64,000 bases of DNA, taken from the NCBI GenBank assembly GCA_029379385.1, contig CM055607.1:11098001-11162000 (forward strand), given 5' to 3'. The stretch comes from Quillaja saponaria. Its lineage: Eukaryota > Streptophyta > Magnoliopsida > Fabales > Quillajaceae. Positions within the stretch are counted from its first letter, which is position 1; each line of letters opens with the position of its first letter. Shown here piece after piece: positions 11,928-24,540 of the stretch. The position numbers and the translations under genes are program-made. The notes below the pieces were generated by a model. It did no database searches. It saw only the letters and a program-made list of their open reading frames with translations, and was not told where the DNA came from.

Positions 11928-11937
11928 TATATATAAG
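11928..11937 (+). promoter_or_regulatory. TATA box of HIBCH A
   Basis: TATATATAAG lies 74 bp upstream of the HIBCH A start codon. In HIBCH B the matching site is TACGTATAAG (50861-50870), which breaks the TATATA core. In relic D it is intact (10291-10298) but leads to a broken exon 1. Confidence 0.65.
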
Positions 11938-12001
11938 GGAACTAGTTACATGCAAATGCATGAACCTAGCTATAATTAAACTCTCTATACCAAATCAAAT
12001 A

Positions 12002-14886
12002 ATGGCCCTCAGTTTCTCCTTTGACAAGGAACTTAAGCAGGTTTTTCTTCATTATTTCTTCTAATTATAGAAACTAAATATTATAATGCAATATTAGTTC
12101 TCTTTAATGTTTAATTATCGGTATAGCGTATACTTATGAGTAATATGAATTTTTTTTTTAATTTATGCAGAAAAAAAAAATTCATTGCGATCTAATAGTG
12201 TATTTTTTATTTTTTATTTTCCTTCTGGTTTTTGGTTCATTAGGTACTTTTTAAAGGAAATTCTTGTGTGAGGGAAGTGATATTAAACAGACCCAAGAAG
12301 CTAAACAGTCTCAATCACGAAATGGTTAAGATTGTTGAAGTCTATAGTTTACATTTTGTTGTCTTAATTTTCTCGTGTTTAATGAATTTCTCTATTAATT
12401 TGTTGTTGTTGGCAGATTATTCAAATGATGAGAAACTTGAAACAATATGAGAACGACCCTAGTGTGAAACTTGTGATTATGAAGGTAACCAATTAATTAA
12501 GCAAAGGGCGCATACGTAATTATGTATAATTCAATTTGGTAATTAATTAAAGCAGGGGAATGGAAAAGCTTTTTGTGCTGGAGGTGATGTTGTGTCAGCT
12601 GTTATATCTTCAATTGCAGGTTAGTTTAATTAAATCCATATAAACAAAGGGATTCAGATTCAACTTGGGTGCTGGGGGTGATGTTAAATTAGCAACAGAT
12701 TGACGAAATTATATTAATCAAAAGAGTAATTAATGTTTACATTTTATTAATACAAATTAATATTCAACTACATATAATAAAAATTAATTGATGCAGGACA
12801 CTGGAGTTATCCTGCAAGCTTTTATAGGAAACAACTCATTCTAGACCATTTAATAGCAACCTACAGAAAGCCTCTGGTGAGTGATACTTCCAATAGTTTG
12901 GCAATTGTTGTCAAATGAATATATTTCTTAATAGCTTTGAAAAGATAATATTTTGTGTCTATCTCTTTCTATTTGAATATTATCACATTCTTTATAAATA
13001 ATAGAAGATTCGAATTTACGTGTGTTCTGAATAATTAATTTATGTTTAAATGTGAAATTAATTAGGTTGCTCTAATCAATGGAATTGTAATGGGAGGAGG
13101 AGCTGGACTATCCATGAATGCAAGATTCAGAGTTGTCACTGAAAAAGCAGTATGCATGCATGCCTATTAATTCTTTATATATTCGATATACTTCCATACA
13201 TAGTATAATTAGTTTTAGTACTTGCTTAGAAGTAATGGAAATTAATTTGTTCATCAATTCTTACAGGTGTTTGCAATGCCAGAAGCATCTATTGGACTTA
13301 TTCCAGATGTTGGTGCATCGCATTTTCTTTCTAAACTTCCTGGATATTTTGGTATGTGTTCAATTAGTTCCACTTCCATCTGATTTTATTTAATAATGTT
13401 CTCATTTAATTAGTCCTTAATTTGCAGGTGAATACTTAGGGCTAACAGGTGCAAAATTGGATGGAGCAGAAATATTTGCATGTGGCCTTGCCACTCATTT
13501 TGTTCCCTCCAAGGCAAGCTAATCCATAAATAACTTCATTCCTTTCAACAATTTAATTAGGAGTTTATACTTATAAATTTTAAATTTAGATTCTTATTCA
13601 TTTTCGCTTGATGACAAGCCCACGCTACCGTGCTCAAAAGAATTGAAATAGGAATTAAAAGAACGCAACTGTGACTTATTGGCGTTTTATATAACATGAA
13701 GATGAATATAAGAAATCACCTATTGAGTCTTAATTAATTAATAATATTTCTCATTGTTTATTCTTATTATTTATACCATATTTCTTTTGAGTTGCAGAAT
13801 CTGAATTTGCTAGAAAATTCCCTGCGTGGTGTGACTTCTTCAGACATAGCAACAATTACTACACTCATTAATAAATTTGGAGAGGATTATAAGAATATAA
13901 AAGAAGACAGCCCCTTTAAAAGGTAATAAATTACTAAGTATTCTTCTAGTTTTATTATTTAACTATTAATTTGCATTTACACATTAATGAGATCAAGATT
14001 ATATATGATGAAACAGATTGGACACAATAAACAAGTGTTTTTCCGGAAAAACTGTTGAAGAAATTATATCATCACTGGTAATTAGTTTAACAGTTTTTTT
14101 TTTTTTTTCCAATTTGTGGCCTCCTACAGTTTGAAAAATTAATTCTTTTTTATAAGATTTGATCTTCATTTTCTTTATTTCAGGAAAATAAAAATGAAAA
14201 AGAAGAGGAGAAGTGGATATCAAGGGCATTAAACTCCATGCGTTCATCTTGTCCTACAAGCCTCAAAATATTTCTTAGATCAGTAAGCAAATTCTAAATG
14301 AAGATAAAAAATAATAATTTCTTATTTTTGTAAAATTTATGAAAAGACAACAAAGTGTTGAAATTATGATATTGAATAGATTCGAGAAGGCCGAGGACAA
14401 AGTATTGAACTATGTCTTTCACGAGAGTTCAATATTAGTTGCAATTTTTTCAGACGGACTATTAGCAATGATTTTTATGAGGTAATTAGTAAGATTTTAT
14501 TTTATTTTTTAAAAAACAGATCTTTCTTTCTCAATTATTGGTTCTTATATTTTATTTTATTTTTTAAAACTAATTATTACTGTTTTCAATTAAATGTGTA
14601 GGGTTCAAGGGCTAAGCTATTTGATAAAGACAACAATCCTAAGGTCCGTCCCATTGCATGCATGTTATATTAATTCTTTTGACTTAATTATTTTTCGTGC
14701 ATACAAACTTAATTTTGGTTTTCTTATTATTTTTTGTTTTTTGTTTTTGTGTGCTACTAGTGGGAGCCTTCAAAACTAGAGCTGGTTAGCAAAGAAATGG
14801 TGGATCAATATTTTCTCAATATTGAAGATGATGATTGGGAACCTTTGGAATTTCCTGCTAGATCTAACTTAATTAGCAAACTTTAG
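12002..14886 (+). CDS. 3-hydroxyisobutyryl-CoA hydrolase, CHY1-like, peroxisomal (HIBCH A)
   Basis: Hydrolyses 3-hydroxyisobutyryl-CoA in peroxisomal valine breakdown (known for Arabidopsis CHY1). Fourteen exons: 12002-12040, 12244-12324, 12416-12484, 12556-12619, 12797-12876, 13066-13149, 13267-13351, 13428-13513, 13798-13922, 14017-14077, 14184-14282, 14380-14481, 14602-14643, 14761-14886. All join in frame to 380 aa, about the length of CHY1. Crotonase-fold marks: NRPKKLNSL (exon 2), AFCAGGDV (68-75) and IVMGGGAGLS (118-127) for the CoA-oxyanion pocket, and VFAMPE with the PDVG loop, placing the catalytic pair at E145 and D153. The protein ends SKL, a canonical PTS1. Intron 8 starts with GC (AAG/GCAAGC); the others start with GT. 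It is the only uninterrupted copy in the window. Confidence 0.95.
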
Positions 14887-15439
14887 ATTGACAAAAGAAA
14901 TAAAGACATTGCATGTTACTTCGTTTTGAGAAGTGAAATTTATTAAAAATAATAAAGCTGTGAGGACTAGTAAGACTATATATTTACAAGTGTGTGAGTG
15001 TTTCAATGTTTGGTAATGCTGATTTTATTTCTTAATTAGTAGTCTATTTTTCTTGTTATTTTAATATATATTTATAACTAAGGGCTAGTTCAGTTTAACA
15101 ATCATTATTTCAGATAATTGATTTTGTTAGTAGAAATTATGAAATCTAAAAAATGATTTTGAATTACAAGAATATTATAAATATAAAAAATTGAGATATT
15201 TTTATTAAAAGAAAAAAAAACTATAAAAATTATGTCCTGTATTTTATTATAAGTGTGTTTTAATAAAGTTATTAGCTTTTGAAAAATGGGCTAAAACTAT
15301 GTCATACATTTAACCAAAAATTATTTTCAATTTTAACTATACATGCTATTATACAATATAAAAATAATTTTAACTCCAAATATTAAACATACAAAACCAA
15401 CACTTAAATCTGTTCATTTTTTTTCCCTATAAATTAAAG
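14887..15439. other. HIBCH A 3' flank with block-1-specific insertion
   Basis: Polyadenylation-like AATAAA occurs near 14950. Homology with the HIBCH B flank (53883-54085) breaks after TTTATAACTA. About 350 bp from AGGGCTAGTTCAG to about 15420 is absent at the corresponding point of block 2 and looks like an insertion. Possible inverted ends (GGGCTAGTTCAGTTT / AAAACCAACACTT) are too weak to name a family. No gene is seen. Confidence 0.5.
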
Positions 15440-15610
15440 AAAGCAAATCCGCCGCTACGCGATTGAGCATTAACTGTGGGATCCAAAGATAATCAACCAG
15501 TGTTTCTGTAAGAAAACAATATTTCTGTGTTACTGCCAAAATTGACAACGGAAATCACATCGGTTTCGAGGCGAGACGACGATCCAAGATAGTATCGACA
15601 GATGATGCCG
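15440..15610 (-). pseudogene. Remnant of an unrecognised minus-strand gene (block 1 copy)
   Basis: This matches 54300-54410 plus the exon at 60077-60349 of block 2. On the minus strand the end of that exon is recognisable (TILDRRLASK, like TILDRCLISN in block 2). One extra A shifts the frame to a stop, and the exon donor with part of the next intron is deleted. A second conserved patch (GGTTGATTATCTTTGGATC, minus strand) follows. The gene family is not recognised. Confidence 0.55.
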
Positions 15611-17755
15611 GCTCCTTTATTAATTTAAATTTAATTTATTTACTTATTCTATTTTATTTATTTACTCCCAAGTTTCCAACCTTGAAACAAGATATTTGCA
15701 TCATTTCCAATGCGAATGATTTTTTCAGTACGTGTCCAAGATATAACAAATGAAATTATTAGAATTTAAAATAATTTATATACTTAAAAAAAAATTATAT
15801 ATGTATGAACTTCATAAATATATTTCAAAAAACCTCATTAAAAATTTATCAAATTACGAATCAAGTGGAAATTTTAGTTTCTTTTCTCAAAATATGAGCT
15901 TAAATTGCATAGCTTTCCTCGAGATTCAGAAATAATGACATAGAGCCAAGAATCAAAATGTCATTCTCTAATACAGTATCGGTTAGTATAGAAAAGAAAA
16001 TATATCGGATATGTATCGGAAACATTATGGAAAGGTGTACAATCTCATAAACATATAAAAATATGTAAAAATATTTTGTAATACTTTTTTATGAGTGATA
16101 TGTAATATATATAATGATTAATTATGCATATTTGAGAATTTAATTTGTCTCTTCCCATAATTTATATTTTCTTTTTACATGTTTAATCTCAATCATTTAT
16201 TATACTGCAACCAATACATACTAACTAAATTAAATAGAGTTTAAAAATAATACTTACACTTAATTATAATTATTTTCTTATCATGTGACAAGCTTTCATA
16301 TAATAGTTTTTTTTTATAACTTATAGTTTTTATACTAATAAAATATAACTGTATAATCTATAATTATGTAAAAAATAATAATAAATTTTATTAGTTATAA
16401 TTTTTAAATTAAAAGATATGAACTCTCAGTAAATATTAAAAAAAACATTTATAAAGGAAAATAGTTTTAAAAAATTTATTCTTTTATAATTAAAAACTAA
16501 ATATTTCTTTGTTAATTCTTGATATTATTCTCCACTATGGCTTGATTTCTTTTTATAAACATTAAGAAAATATTAAAAAATTAAAGTTTGTAGGATACAG
16601 TATCCAGAAATATTGAAAGTATTTGATCGTATCCTTAGATATAATCGGATACCAACAAGTATCCGTGGATACATTTAAATATCGATAGTAAACAATAGTT
16701 TTGTATCCGTAATTTAAGATATGAATAAGTTTTACAAGCATCGTAGAAAAAGATATGACATTTAGTTCCTTGCATAGAGCCTCATAGATTGGCTAATATA
16801 TACTAGAAGTTTAAAATTAATAGCTCTAAGAGATATATGATATAGTAGAAGAAATAAAACTGGAAAAAGAATTTAATCAATATTTGAAACACATGCTTTA
16901 TTTATCTTGTTAAACCTAATTTATTTACTTCTATATATTTTTTTTCTTTAAAGTTTCAAGATATTTGAATCATTTCTAATGTGAATGATTTTTTTCAGTA
17001 AGGACTAGTTTGGAACATTGTATAAAAATAATATGATAGTATAAGACTATTTAGTTGTCTCTTATGCAGTGTTTGACAATAACATAATAGTATAATTTTA
17101 TACTGCTGACTCTCTCTTATACTATGCCTAACAGTATAAAGCTATATGATGGGGAGGGGAAGGATAAGACAACAATAAAGCTATACAATCTAATACATTA
17201 TTTGATCATATATTATATAATACTATACAATGCACCAAATAAGCCCTAAGTGTTCAAGATATAATAAATGAAATTATTAGAATTTAAAATAATTATATAC
17301 TTCAAAAAAATTATATATATTAACTTAATAGATATATTAAAAAATTCATTAAAAATGTACCAAACCGCTAATTAAGTGACAACTTTTGTTTCTATTCTAA
17401 AAAATAGAAGCTTAAATGACACTCACTTTCTTCAAGATTAAAAAAAAAAAAAAAATGATATAGAGCCTCATAGATTGGCTAATATATACTAAAGTTTAAA
17501 ATTAATAGCTCAAAGAGATAATATGAAAATATGATATAGCAGCAGAAATAAAAAAGAAAAAAATTTAATCAATATTTGAAACACATGCTTTATTTATCTG
17601 TGAACCAAGAAACACTACCTGCTGTACATTGCTGCTTAATTGCCAATGATGTTTATTCTTCTACTCTGGTTTTCATTTTCTCCTTATTAATTTAATTTTG
17701 AGATAAAAAAATAAAAAAAAATCTCTATCAATGTCACTAGGATTGTTAGGCCTTC
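15611..17755. repeat. Duplicated 3' flank of the GT47 gene, with insertions
   Basis: The GT47 3' flank, single copy in block 2 (60810-61240), is present twice here: about 15660-15950 continuing at 16780-16930, and 16955-17620. Shared strings are GAATGATTTTTTCAGTA, AAATGAAATTATTAGAATTT and GAGCCTCATAGATTGGCTAA. The first copy is split by about 820 bp (15955-16775) rich in TATCGGAT-like words. The second is split by the MITE at 17002-17246. No coding sequence is seen. Confidence 0.75.
17002..17246. mobile_element. Tourist-like (PIF/Harbinger) MITE, 245 bp
   Basis: The ends GGACTAGTTTGG and (inverted) GGGCTTATTTGG are imperfect inverted repeats of the Tourist type. The element is flanked by TAA on both sides (16999-17001, 17247-17249), the usual PIF/Harbinger target duplication. 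The paralogous site in block 2 (near 60855, TTTCAGTAAGTATTCAAG) is empty and has a single TAA. The element has no open frame, so it is non-autonomous. Confidence 0.9.
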
Positions 17756-18650
17756 TTAATTTTTCTTCTTCCTTTTGGTTTCTACTCTCTGAAGAATTCC
17801 CTTAACTGCCATGTCAAATGCATCTTCAATCTTCTCTAATCTAGACATTGGATTGGCATATATAATTCTTGGAATTAGCTTTTTTACCTCTTCTCTCATG
17901 GCCAATACCTTATTCTCAGGAATTTGATGCAATGTCTCATTGATAATGACTTTCTTCTCTTTTACACTATCTTGTGGTATAAAAATTGAATATTTTCATC
18001 TGATTGCGGGTGAATGCCACAAGTATTGCTCATAAGCAGAAGTTGCATGGAAAAAAACAAGAATGCAGCTTGCCAGAATTGAATCGAAAGTTATCGCCTT
18101 GTCCAATAATCACCAAGAAGCTGTAAGTAGAAAACAGAGCTCTGAAGCACTTTCATTACATTTATGGGGTCATCACACACCTTATTATCAGGGGAGCAAC
18201 CAAGAAATTTGCTAGTTGTTGAAGTTTGGCATTGTTTGATAAGCTCAGTTCGAAGAAGATCTTGTGAAGTGCCTTTCCTCTCTTGTCATTCTTTCCTGCC
18301 ACTAAAGTACCTGAACATCGCTTGAAGGATGAAAGCTTGTTGGATAAGGTATCGACAAGTCATTATAAGAAAAGGCTTATTCGATTGAGCCACTTCATTA
18401 GTTCTTTTGAAGAAGCATCTCTTACAGAAATGTTAAAATCCAAACGTATTAACCCACATCTAGACCAGCATAAAATGGTCCAAATATAGTAGAAGCCAGT
18501 GAGGAATTTTTGGTTAAGCACTTGTATATGTTGCTTCTTTATGTTATGCAAAATCACCTCTAGTGAGCATTGATTGATTTCATAACAACTATTATTTAAG
18601 AAAAACACTCCTGGTTTCTGTTTAATCGAAGGAGCAAGTCCTGCATTGGA
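17756..18650 (-). pseudogene. GT47 xyloglucan-galactosyltransferase-like relic, C-terminal part (block 1)
   Basis: Decayed copy of the gene at 61368-62823. The last exon region (17756-17990) still reads IPQDSVKEKKV, IIYANPMSRLE and GILQRVETKRKKK, the usual GT47 C-terminus. Upstream, the frame is broken by small indels and by loss of the middle of the gene (the WGRDHFLVGGR region is missing). Usefully, it retains four C residues where the block 2 copy has five (minus strand, near 18175), and a short T run where block 2 has eighteen. It stops at 18650, where an LTR element is inserted. Confidence 0.85.
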
Positions 18651-20014
18651 TATTGGACATATTGGAGTAGATACATCATGTAATATTCTAATTTCACATA
18701 ATTATGAATAACAACAAATACAATAATATATATATAGAAATTAAGGTTTATAGGATAGAAAGGTAGTACCATAAAATCATGCACTAGGCACTATCCTTGA
18801 TTTCCGACCTCTCGAAGTATATCTGGTGCACACGAGTCTCAACTGGCCAACCCTCTAGGAGTAGATTGTAGACTATTCTCTAATCTTTGCACACAAAATT
18901 GACAACCTTAGTAAACAGCTCTTTCTTTAGTAAGAATTGCAAGAGAATATGGAGTAAGAAAATATGATCGAGATAATCTTGGAATGATTATATATTAGTT
19001 ATGTTACATACTTTCCTCATATAGAAAGAATCATAACAATCATAAATAGCTATATTCCAGTGGACATATTACAACAACTATATTTTAATGGTTATATTAC
19101 AATGGTTATATTGGAAATTAAGTTTGTAACACCTAAATTAATTTTTTCAACAATTAATTTTACAACAATCTCCCACATGTTTCAAATTTTTATTGGTATA
19201 AGAAATTACCAGAGAATCATGCTTAAGCATAGTACCCGCCAGTTTAAACTATAGTTTAGGCTAACAAGTGAGAATCCAAAAGAACAAGGCAAAGTTATAC
19301 TCTTTGAACCTATTTTCGTTGAGTGTATGAACTCAACTTATCAACCACATTATAGTCTCTGAACTGTGGCTACTCTAAGGGATTTGATGCGTTAAAGGCC
19401 CTTTGCTCATACTTGGATATCATGAGTACTCTAAAGTTCATGCCCAAAAGTCATAGGAAATTACTCGCTATCCTACGCTAACTTAGGGCTATGGAATCCC
19501 ATTAAGAGCTAAAGCTCATCCCTACATAATTACTATAGTTTTCTAATACCATAGGGAGGAACTCATCATTTTAATAATCAAACATGATTAAGCAGATAAA
19601 AATTTATACTTAATTGACAGTACCACCATGCAACAACATATGACTTAATTTGACCACATTGAACCTCTTTAAGGCGTTCCTTAGCATTGAAGTTAGGTAT
19701 CAATCACATGTCTCATGAAATAGGCATCAATCCCATTTCGCTCGATGTTCCACTCATTAGCTTCAACCTCAGTTGCTCAATTAGAGAATCGACCAGTTTT
19801 CTGTTTTGATCATATCAAATCCATGGATACTTAATTTTATTCATCAACTGCCTTACAAATTCTATTTCTTAATCTGATGTTGACTTTTCCCATTGTATAT
19901 TTTATTCTTTGCTCGAGTTATGGCAGCCTAGCAATCACAATGCAAAGGTACAGTCAAAACTATTCTTCACCACAATGATATGTTTATTAATTCTTTTTAA
20001 GGTAATACATACCA

Positions 20015-20300
20015 TTTTGCACAAATATACCTCATTGTATATCGGAAATGCGTAATCATTCTCAATTTATTGATAAGAATTATGTCATCTGGGCACTAAT
20101 ATACCTCATTATATATTAGGCATGCATTTTCATTCTTATTTCAGTATCATTATACCTTATCGTATAATAGAAATTCCTAATCACTTAATTTCGTTTATAT
20201 TATATCTCATTGTATATTATGAATGCCTATAATTCTCAATCTCAACACCAATATACCTCTTCGTATAATAGAATGCCTCTAATTCTCAATCTCAAACTTA
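20015..20300. repeat. Degenerate ~60-bp tandem repeats inside the LTR element
   Basis: Four to five copies of a unit centred on ATATACCTCATTGTATAT..GAATGC..AATTCTCAATCTCA, each with substitutions. They lie in the coding-free interior of the element at 18651-23710 and have no evident function. Confidence 0.7.
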
Positions 20301-22002
20301 TTGTCATCATTAACAAATCTTTTTATGTATTTTTTTTTTCACATTTTCAGTATTGATAATAATTTCATCATATTTATTCTCAAGATGCAACTAGCAAGAG
20401 ATATTAAAAAATATATATAAAACTAAAACTAAAACACAATGCCTTTTCCTTTTAGTCCTCAACATAATTTATTTTATCATTAAAAAAATATGCCTTTAAT
20501 CAACAACCTTTTTTTTTCTTCAGTAGTATCTCATTCTTGCAATCACTATTTATTTTAATATTGCAAATACCATTAAGTTATTTTTCATCAGATAGCATAT
20601 ATATCCACATATAAATAAATTATAAATTCTTCTTCTCTTTGTCATTTAACAATATTTCTTTCTTTCTTTCTGTGGCACAACCAAAAAACTAATAAGTGCC
20701 ACAAGTGATAAAACATTTATACATTTTATTCTCATTTCTAGAATTTTTTTTTTTTTTCCTTTTGAAATTCACAGTTTCAACTAAGTTTCTCCTCACATAG
20801 AAAAAACAATATCATTTTATTGTTCATATATTTTTATCAACATCTCATAGAACAAGATTCTCTAATTTTAGCTCTAATAAAAAGATGTTTAATCATACAT
20901 GACAACTTAACAATTAAAATTATGCAAAATATACAAAGATTATAGTCATCTATAATTTTTCATAACAATATCAAAACCTTTAAATAAGTAGATAAAATAC
21001 AAGTAATTAGATGTTTGATCATATTATTATTTCTTGTTTTAGAATCTATGATTCCACACTTTGTTGTTTATCAAACATCAATCAAAATTTTTACTATTCA
21101 TTATTTTAAATATAATTTTCACAATCTCTCTTGGAAAGTTGTTTCGCAAACATAAAAAATTAATCTTGTGTATACTAACAATCATCCTTTCCCCTTTTCA
21201 TTCTCACAACTTTTAATTAGAATGATGGACTCCAAGCCATAAATTTTCTTCTCACAAATTATTTAGTCACTAATTCTTTCATCAATATATATATAAATTT
21301 AAAATTCACATATATGCCACAATTTTTTTCCACGCATAGATCATATTCATTAATATATGCACGACAAAACTTTATAGCATCATCACAAAGTATGACTAAT
21401 TCCATTCCAACCAAGATGAACACATAAACATCAAAATTTACATTTTTTCTAATTCACACATATAGTCAAAACAATTATGGAAAAAATAATTGAAACCATC
21501 AAAATATAAGAAATAGATTTAGTCAAAATTTAATCCAATTTTTTCATCTAGAAAAATTATTCCATCATTGAAAATTTCAATTTAGTAAAAATCAAGAATT
21601 ATCTTGCCAATAATACTTGCATCATATCAACCTTTAAGATTATTGGAAATACTAGGGTATTTACAAATATTCTAGTTTCACTTAATTATGAATCACAACA
21701 AATTCGACAATATTGAAATTGAGATTTATAGGTTGAAAATATAGTACCACAAAATCATGCACTAAGCACTATCTTTAAAGGTTGATTTATGCCCTGCCAA
21801 AGTATATCTGGTACACGGAGCCTCAACGGGCCAACCCTCTAGCAGTAGATTGTGGATCGTTCTCTAATATTTTCACACAAGATTGAGAGCCTCAGCAAGC
21901 AGTCATATCTCTTTCTTTTGTAAGAATTGGAAGAGAATATGGAGTAAGAAAATATGATCGAGATAATCTTGGAATGATTATATATTGATTATGTTACATA
22001 CT

Positions 22003-23537
22003 TAACATGATTTTCATAACACAAGCGCATCTTTCATTGCAAGTAATATATGATAAGTAGAGATCGTTCCCACAAGGAATTATATCACTTTTAAAGTTAA
22101 TTATCATTATGTATGCCCTTAATTTTAATCAAGCCAATGCAATTCAAATATTGGAATTCTAACTAAATAAGCAATTTAAGTAAATTATTTAAACTAACAC
22201 CTAGGTTCATAATATCTGTCACACTTTACCTATGTTTTCCTTTCTTTTAATCAACTCATGCAATAGTTCAAATATTAACCTAGACTTCTTAAGTAATTAC
22301 AGGCATATTCCTATGTCTAGCAATTTTATATTTTTCTTAGTTTAATTCATTATATTCCTATGAGAATTATACTTAGACAAATTCATTAAGAACCAATCTA
22401 ATTCAGTTGCTTAAGACTAAAGAGAATATTCCTATCTCTTTTAATAAATTATATTATCCAATTGAGATGAACAATCCAATCACAAGCTATGTTACTTAAG
22501 ACTAACCCCAGAATTGACACTTCTAAGTCAAGTTCAAGGTTCCTAATCAATCTAAATGGTGATCAAGCAATTAGAAGCATTAAGTACAAGGTAACATAAA
22601 TATTTGAAGCTAAAACATGCATAAAATCAAATCAAGGGTCACGTACACTACATGTTAGTTCAATTACAATCCTAGAATAAAACTACTCTATACTAGCTAT
22701 GAAAAGCAACAGAAAATAAATCTATTACAAGTAAATAAGAAATAAAGAAGAATAGGGCAGAAGATTGGAGTTTGTCACGGCCCTAAATCTTCATGATCTC
22801 CATAGAATTTCTCAACTCACTTGCTCTTGTGTGTTTTTTGACTTCAGCCTTCATTTCCTTATATAGGCATTTTTCTCATAGTTTAACAAAACTAGGAGTT
22901 CTTAAAAATGTGGGACAATGCCATGACTCTATCTTTCTTGGAACTGCTGTGTCACCTCCATTAGCACTGTGGTGCCACCTCTTCTCCATAGTTCTTATGT
23001 GACTCTAATTTTGTCATGTCTGGCGTCTTAATTCTAGACGCTAACTTCTCTAGTTATCAAAGAAGTCTCTTCAATTTGGGCACTGCGAGCCTTCATATTG
23101 GAGTTGCAGTGTGGCCTTCTCTGACTTGTACTTGAATTTCTCTAATCTAAGCATCACGGTATCGGTTGGTATGGAGCTACAATGCGTTGCTCTCGGACTT
23201 TGAAGTAGGAGTTCTCAGGATAGGGCACCATAGTGCAAGTGTTGTAACACCATTGCACAGTGCTCTTGACTATTTTCTTTTAATTTGCCTTTTTTGGTGC
23301 CACTGAGCAAGCTTTCAATACTTTCTTCTTTGCCTTAGACTAGGACATTGCTCAAACACAAATCAAATTAAACAACTAATTAAACAAAATGAACTCACAA
23401 TTTAATTAAAACTCCTAAACAAACTAGACTAGACTAAAAAAATTAATTTTAAATGAATTCTAACTCTAAAGTCTACAATTTAGCACAAAATAGGAATCAA
23501 AAGTGTAGTGAAATAACTCTATTTTATAAAGTTATCA
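22003..23537. mobile_element. Nested solo LTR, 1535 bp, target duplication ATACT
   Basis: Inserted in the right LTR of the surrounding element and absent from its left LTR near 19012. It is flanked by ATACT on both sides (21998-22002, 23538-23542). Its sequence (AAGTAGAGATCGTTCCCAC near the start, a TATATA promoter-like run near 22860, GTGCC-rich words near 23200-23300) resembles long LTRs of plant Ty3/gypsy elements. The first bases are TAACATG rather than TG, so the 5' end seems mutated. A 69-codon frame at 22793-23002 has no recognisable product. Confidence 0.75.
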
Positions 23538-23710
23538 ATACTCTTCTTATATAAGAAGAGTCATAACAATCATAAATGGTTATACTCCAACGGATATATT
23601 ACAACGACTATATTCTAACGGTTATATTACAACATCTATAGTCCAATGATTATATTGGAAATTAAGTTTGTAACACCTAAACTAATTTTTCAATAATTAA
23701 TTTTACAACA

Positions 23711-23830
23711 ATAGACAAATAAGTGCACATATTGGTCCGTCTCATGAGTGACAATTTCTTACCAAGTCTTTGTTAAATCAGCTAGGAGATCCTGGATATA
23801 TACATAGCACCCTAAGAATACAAAATTAAA
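23711..23830 (-). pseudogene. GT47 relic, N-terminal-side fragment (block 1)
   Basis: Continuation of the relic at 17756-18650 beyond the LTR element. GACAAATAAGTGCACATAT through GGAGATCCTGGATATATACA aligns with 62457-62557 of the block 2 gene, which encodes the segment after the SGRY motif. The frame is broken by a small deletion. Homology ends near 23830, so the membrane anchor and start codon are missing in block 1. Confidence 0.85.
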
Positions 23831-24209
23831 TTTCATTTTCTTAATTTTTAGTCAAAGTATGTTTCAATTAATTATGAAATTGAAAAGAGTGTACCTAAAA
23901 ATATTAAAAAGTCAACCATTTATGGAATCAAAAAGTTTTAAAAATAATAAATTGTGAATTAAAAATTAAGACTTGATATATAATTATTTGATTGGGTACA
24001 CATTACATAAACTGATTATTTTTTCTTTTAAAATGAGATGCACATTTTGTAGTTATAACATAAAATAATGTTATTTATTAATTGAACAACCTTATTTGTC
24101 TTTTTTATTTTAAATTATATTCTATTTCTTTGAATTTAGCACAATAATGCTATGATAAATATGGGAGGGATGGAGCCAAAAATAGCATCTTCATAATATT
24201 ATGCCCTCA
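23831..24209. other. AT-rich DNA, nothing recognised
   Basis: It follows the end of GT47 homology. No gene, repeat or element ends are visible. Confidence 0.45.
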
Positions 24210-24540
24210 CACTGTAAGAAATTACCATATCCGTGTCTGCAATATTGAAGACATAGACAAAGCAGATGCAAATAAGTAATTTCTAAATCTGCAATCTTAT
24301 TTTTTAAGTCAAAAAATTATATCCCAAATGTTGATATTCTTAAATGTTAACGCAGAAACTAATAATTTTTTGTGCCTTATTTTGCAAATATAGCTGCATA
24401 TGTGTTTTTTATCTGTGTTTCTATTCCCATAAGCAGATGAGAATAATTTAAGAAAAAATTTTAATTTTATCTTCGTCTACCACTAACAATATCTGTGTCT
24501 ACGTAGACAGACATAAATGCTTCTCTCCAAATTAAACTCC
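24210..24540. mobile_element. CACTA-like terminal fragment
   Basis: It begins with CACTGTAAGAAATTACC, close to the CACTA terminus CACTACAAGAAA. Short subterminal repeats follow in both orientations (ATCTGTGTCTACGTAGACA, CCGTGTCTGC, ATCTGTGTTTC). No transposase and no opposite terminus are seen. The assignment rests on the terminus and repeat pattern only. Confidence 0.5.

Larger units (their letters stand above)
18651..23710 (-). mobile_element. Coding-free LTR retrotransposon (LARD-like) inside the GT47 relic
   Basis: The LTRs are direct repeats: 18651-19167 (517 bp), and 21641-23710, which is 535 bp once the nested solo LTR is removed. Both run from TATTGGA to TTTTACAACA. The flanks TTGGA and ATAGA are probably a mutated 5-bp target duplication; GT47 homology resumes at 23716. 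Orientation is probably minus: a purine-rich GTGGGAGAT adjoins the inner end of the left LTR, and a degraded Met-tRNA-like primer site (TTGATATGATGC) adjoins the right LTR. The 2.5-kb interior (19168-21640) has no gag or pol trace. Confidence 0.8.

Noticed and set aside
14592..14779. Open frame from MCRVQG across exon 13 and intron 13 of HIBCH A (and its copy at 53590-53775)
   Set aside because: It crosses a clear exon-intron boundary in the wrong frame; the family frame reads GSRAKLFDKDNNPK then splices.
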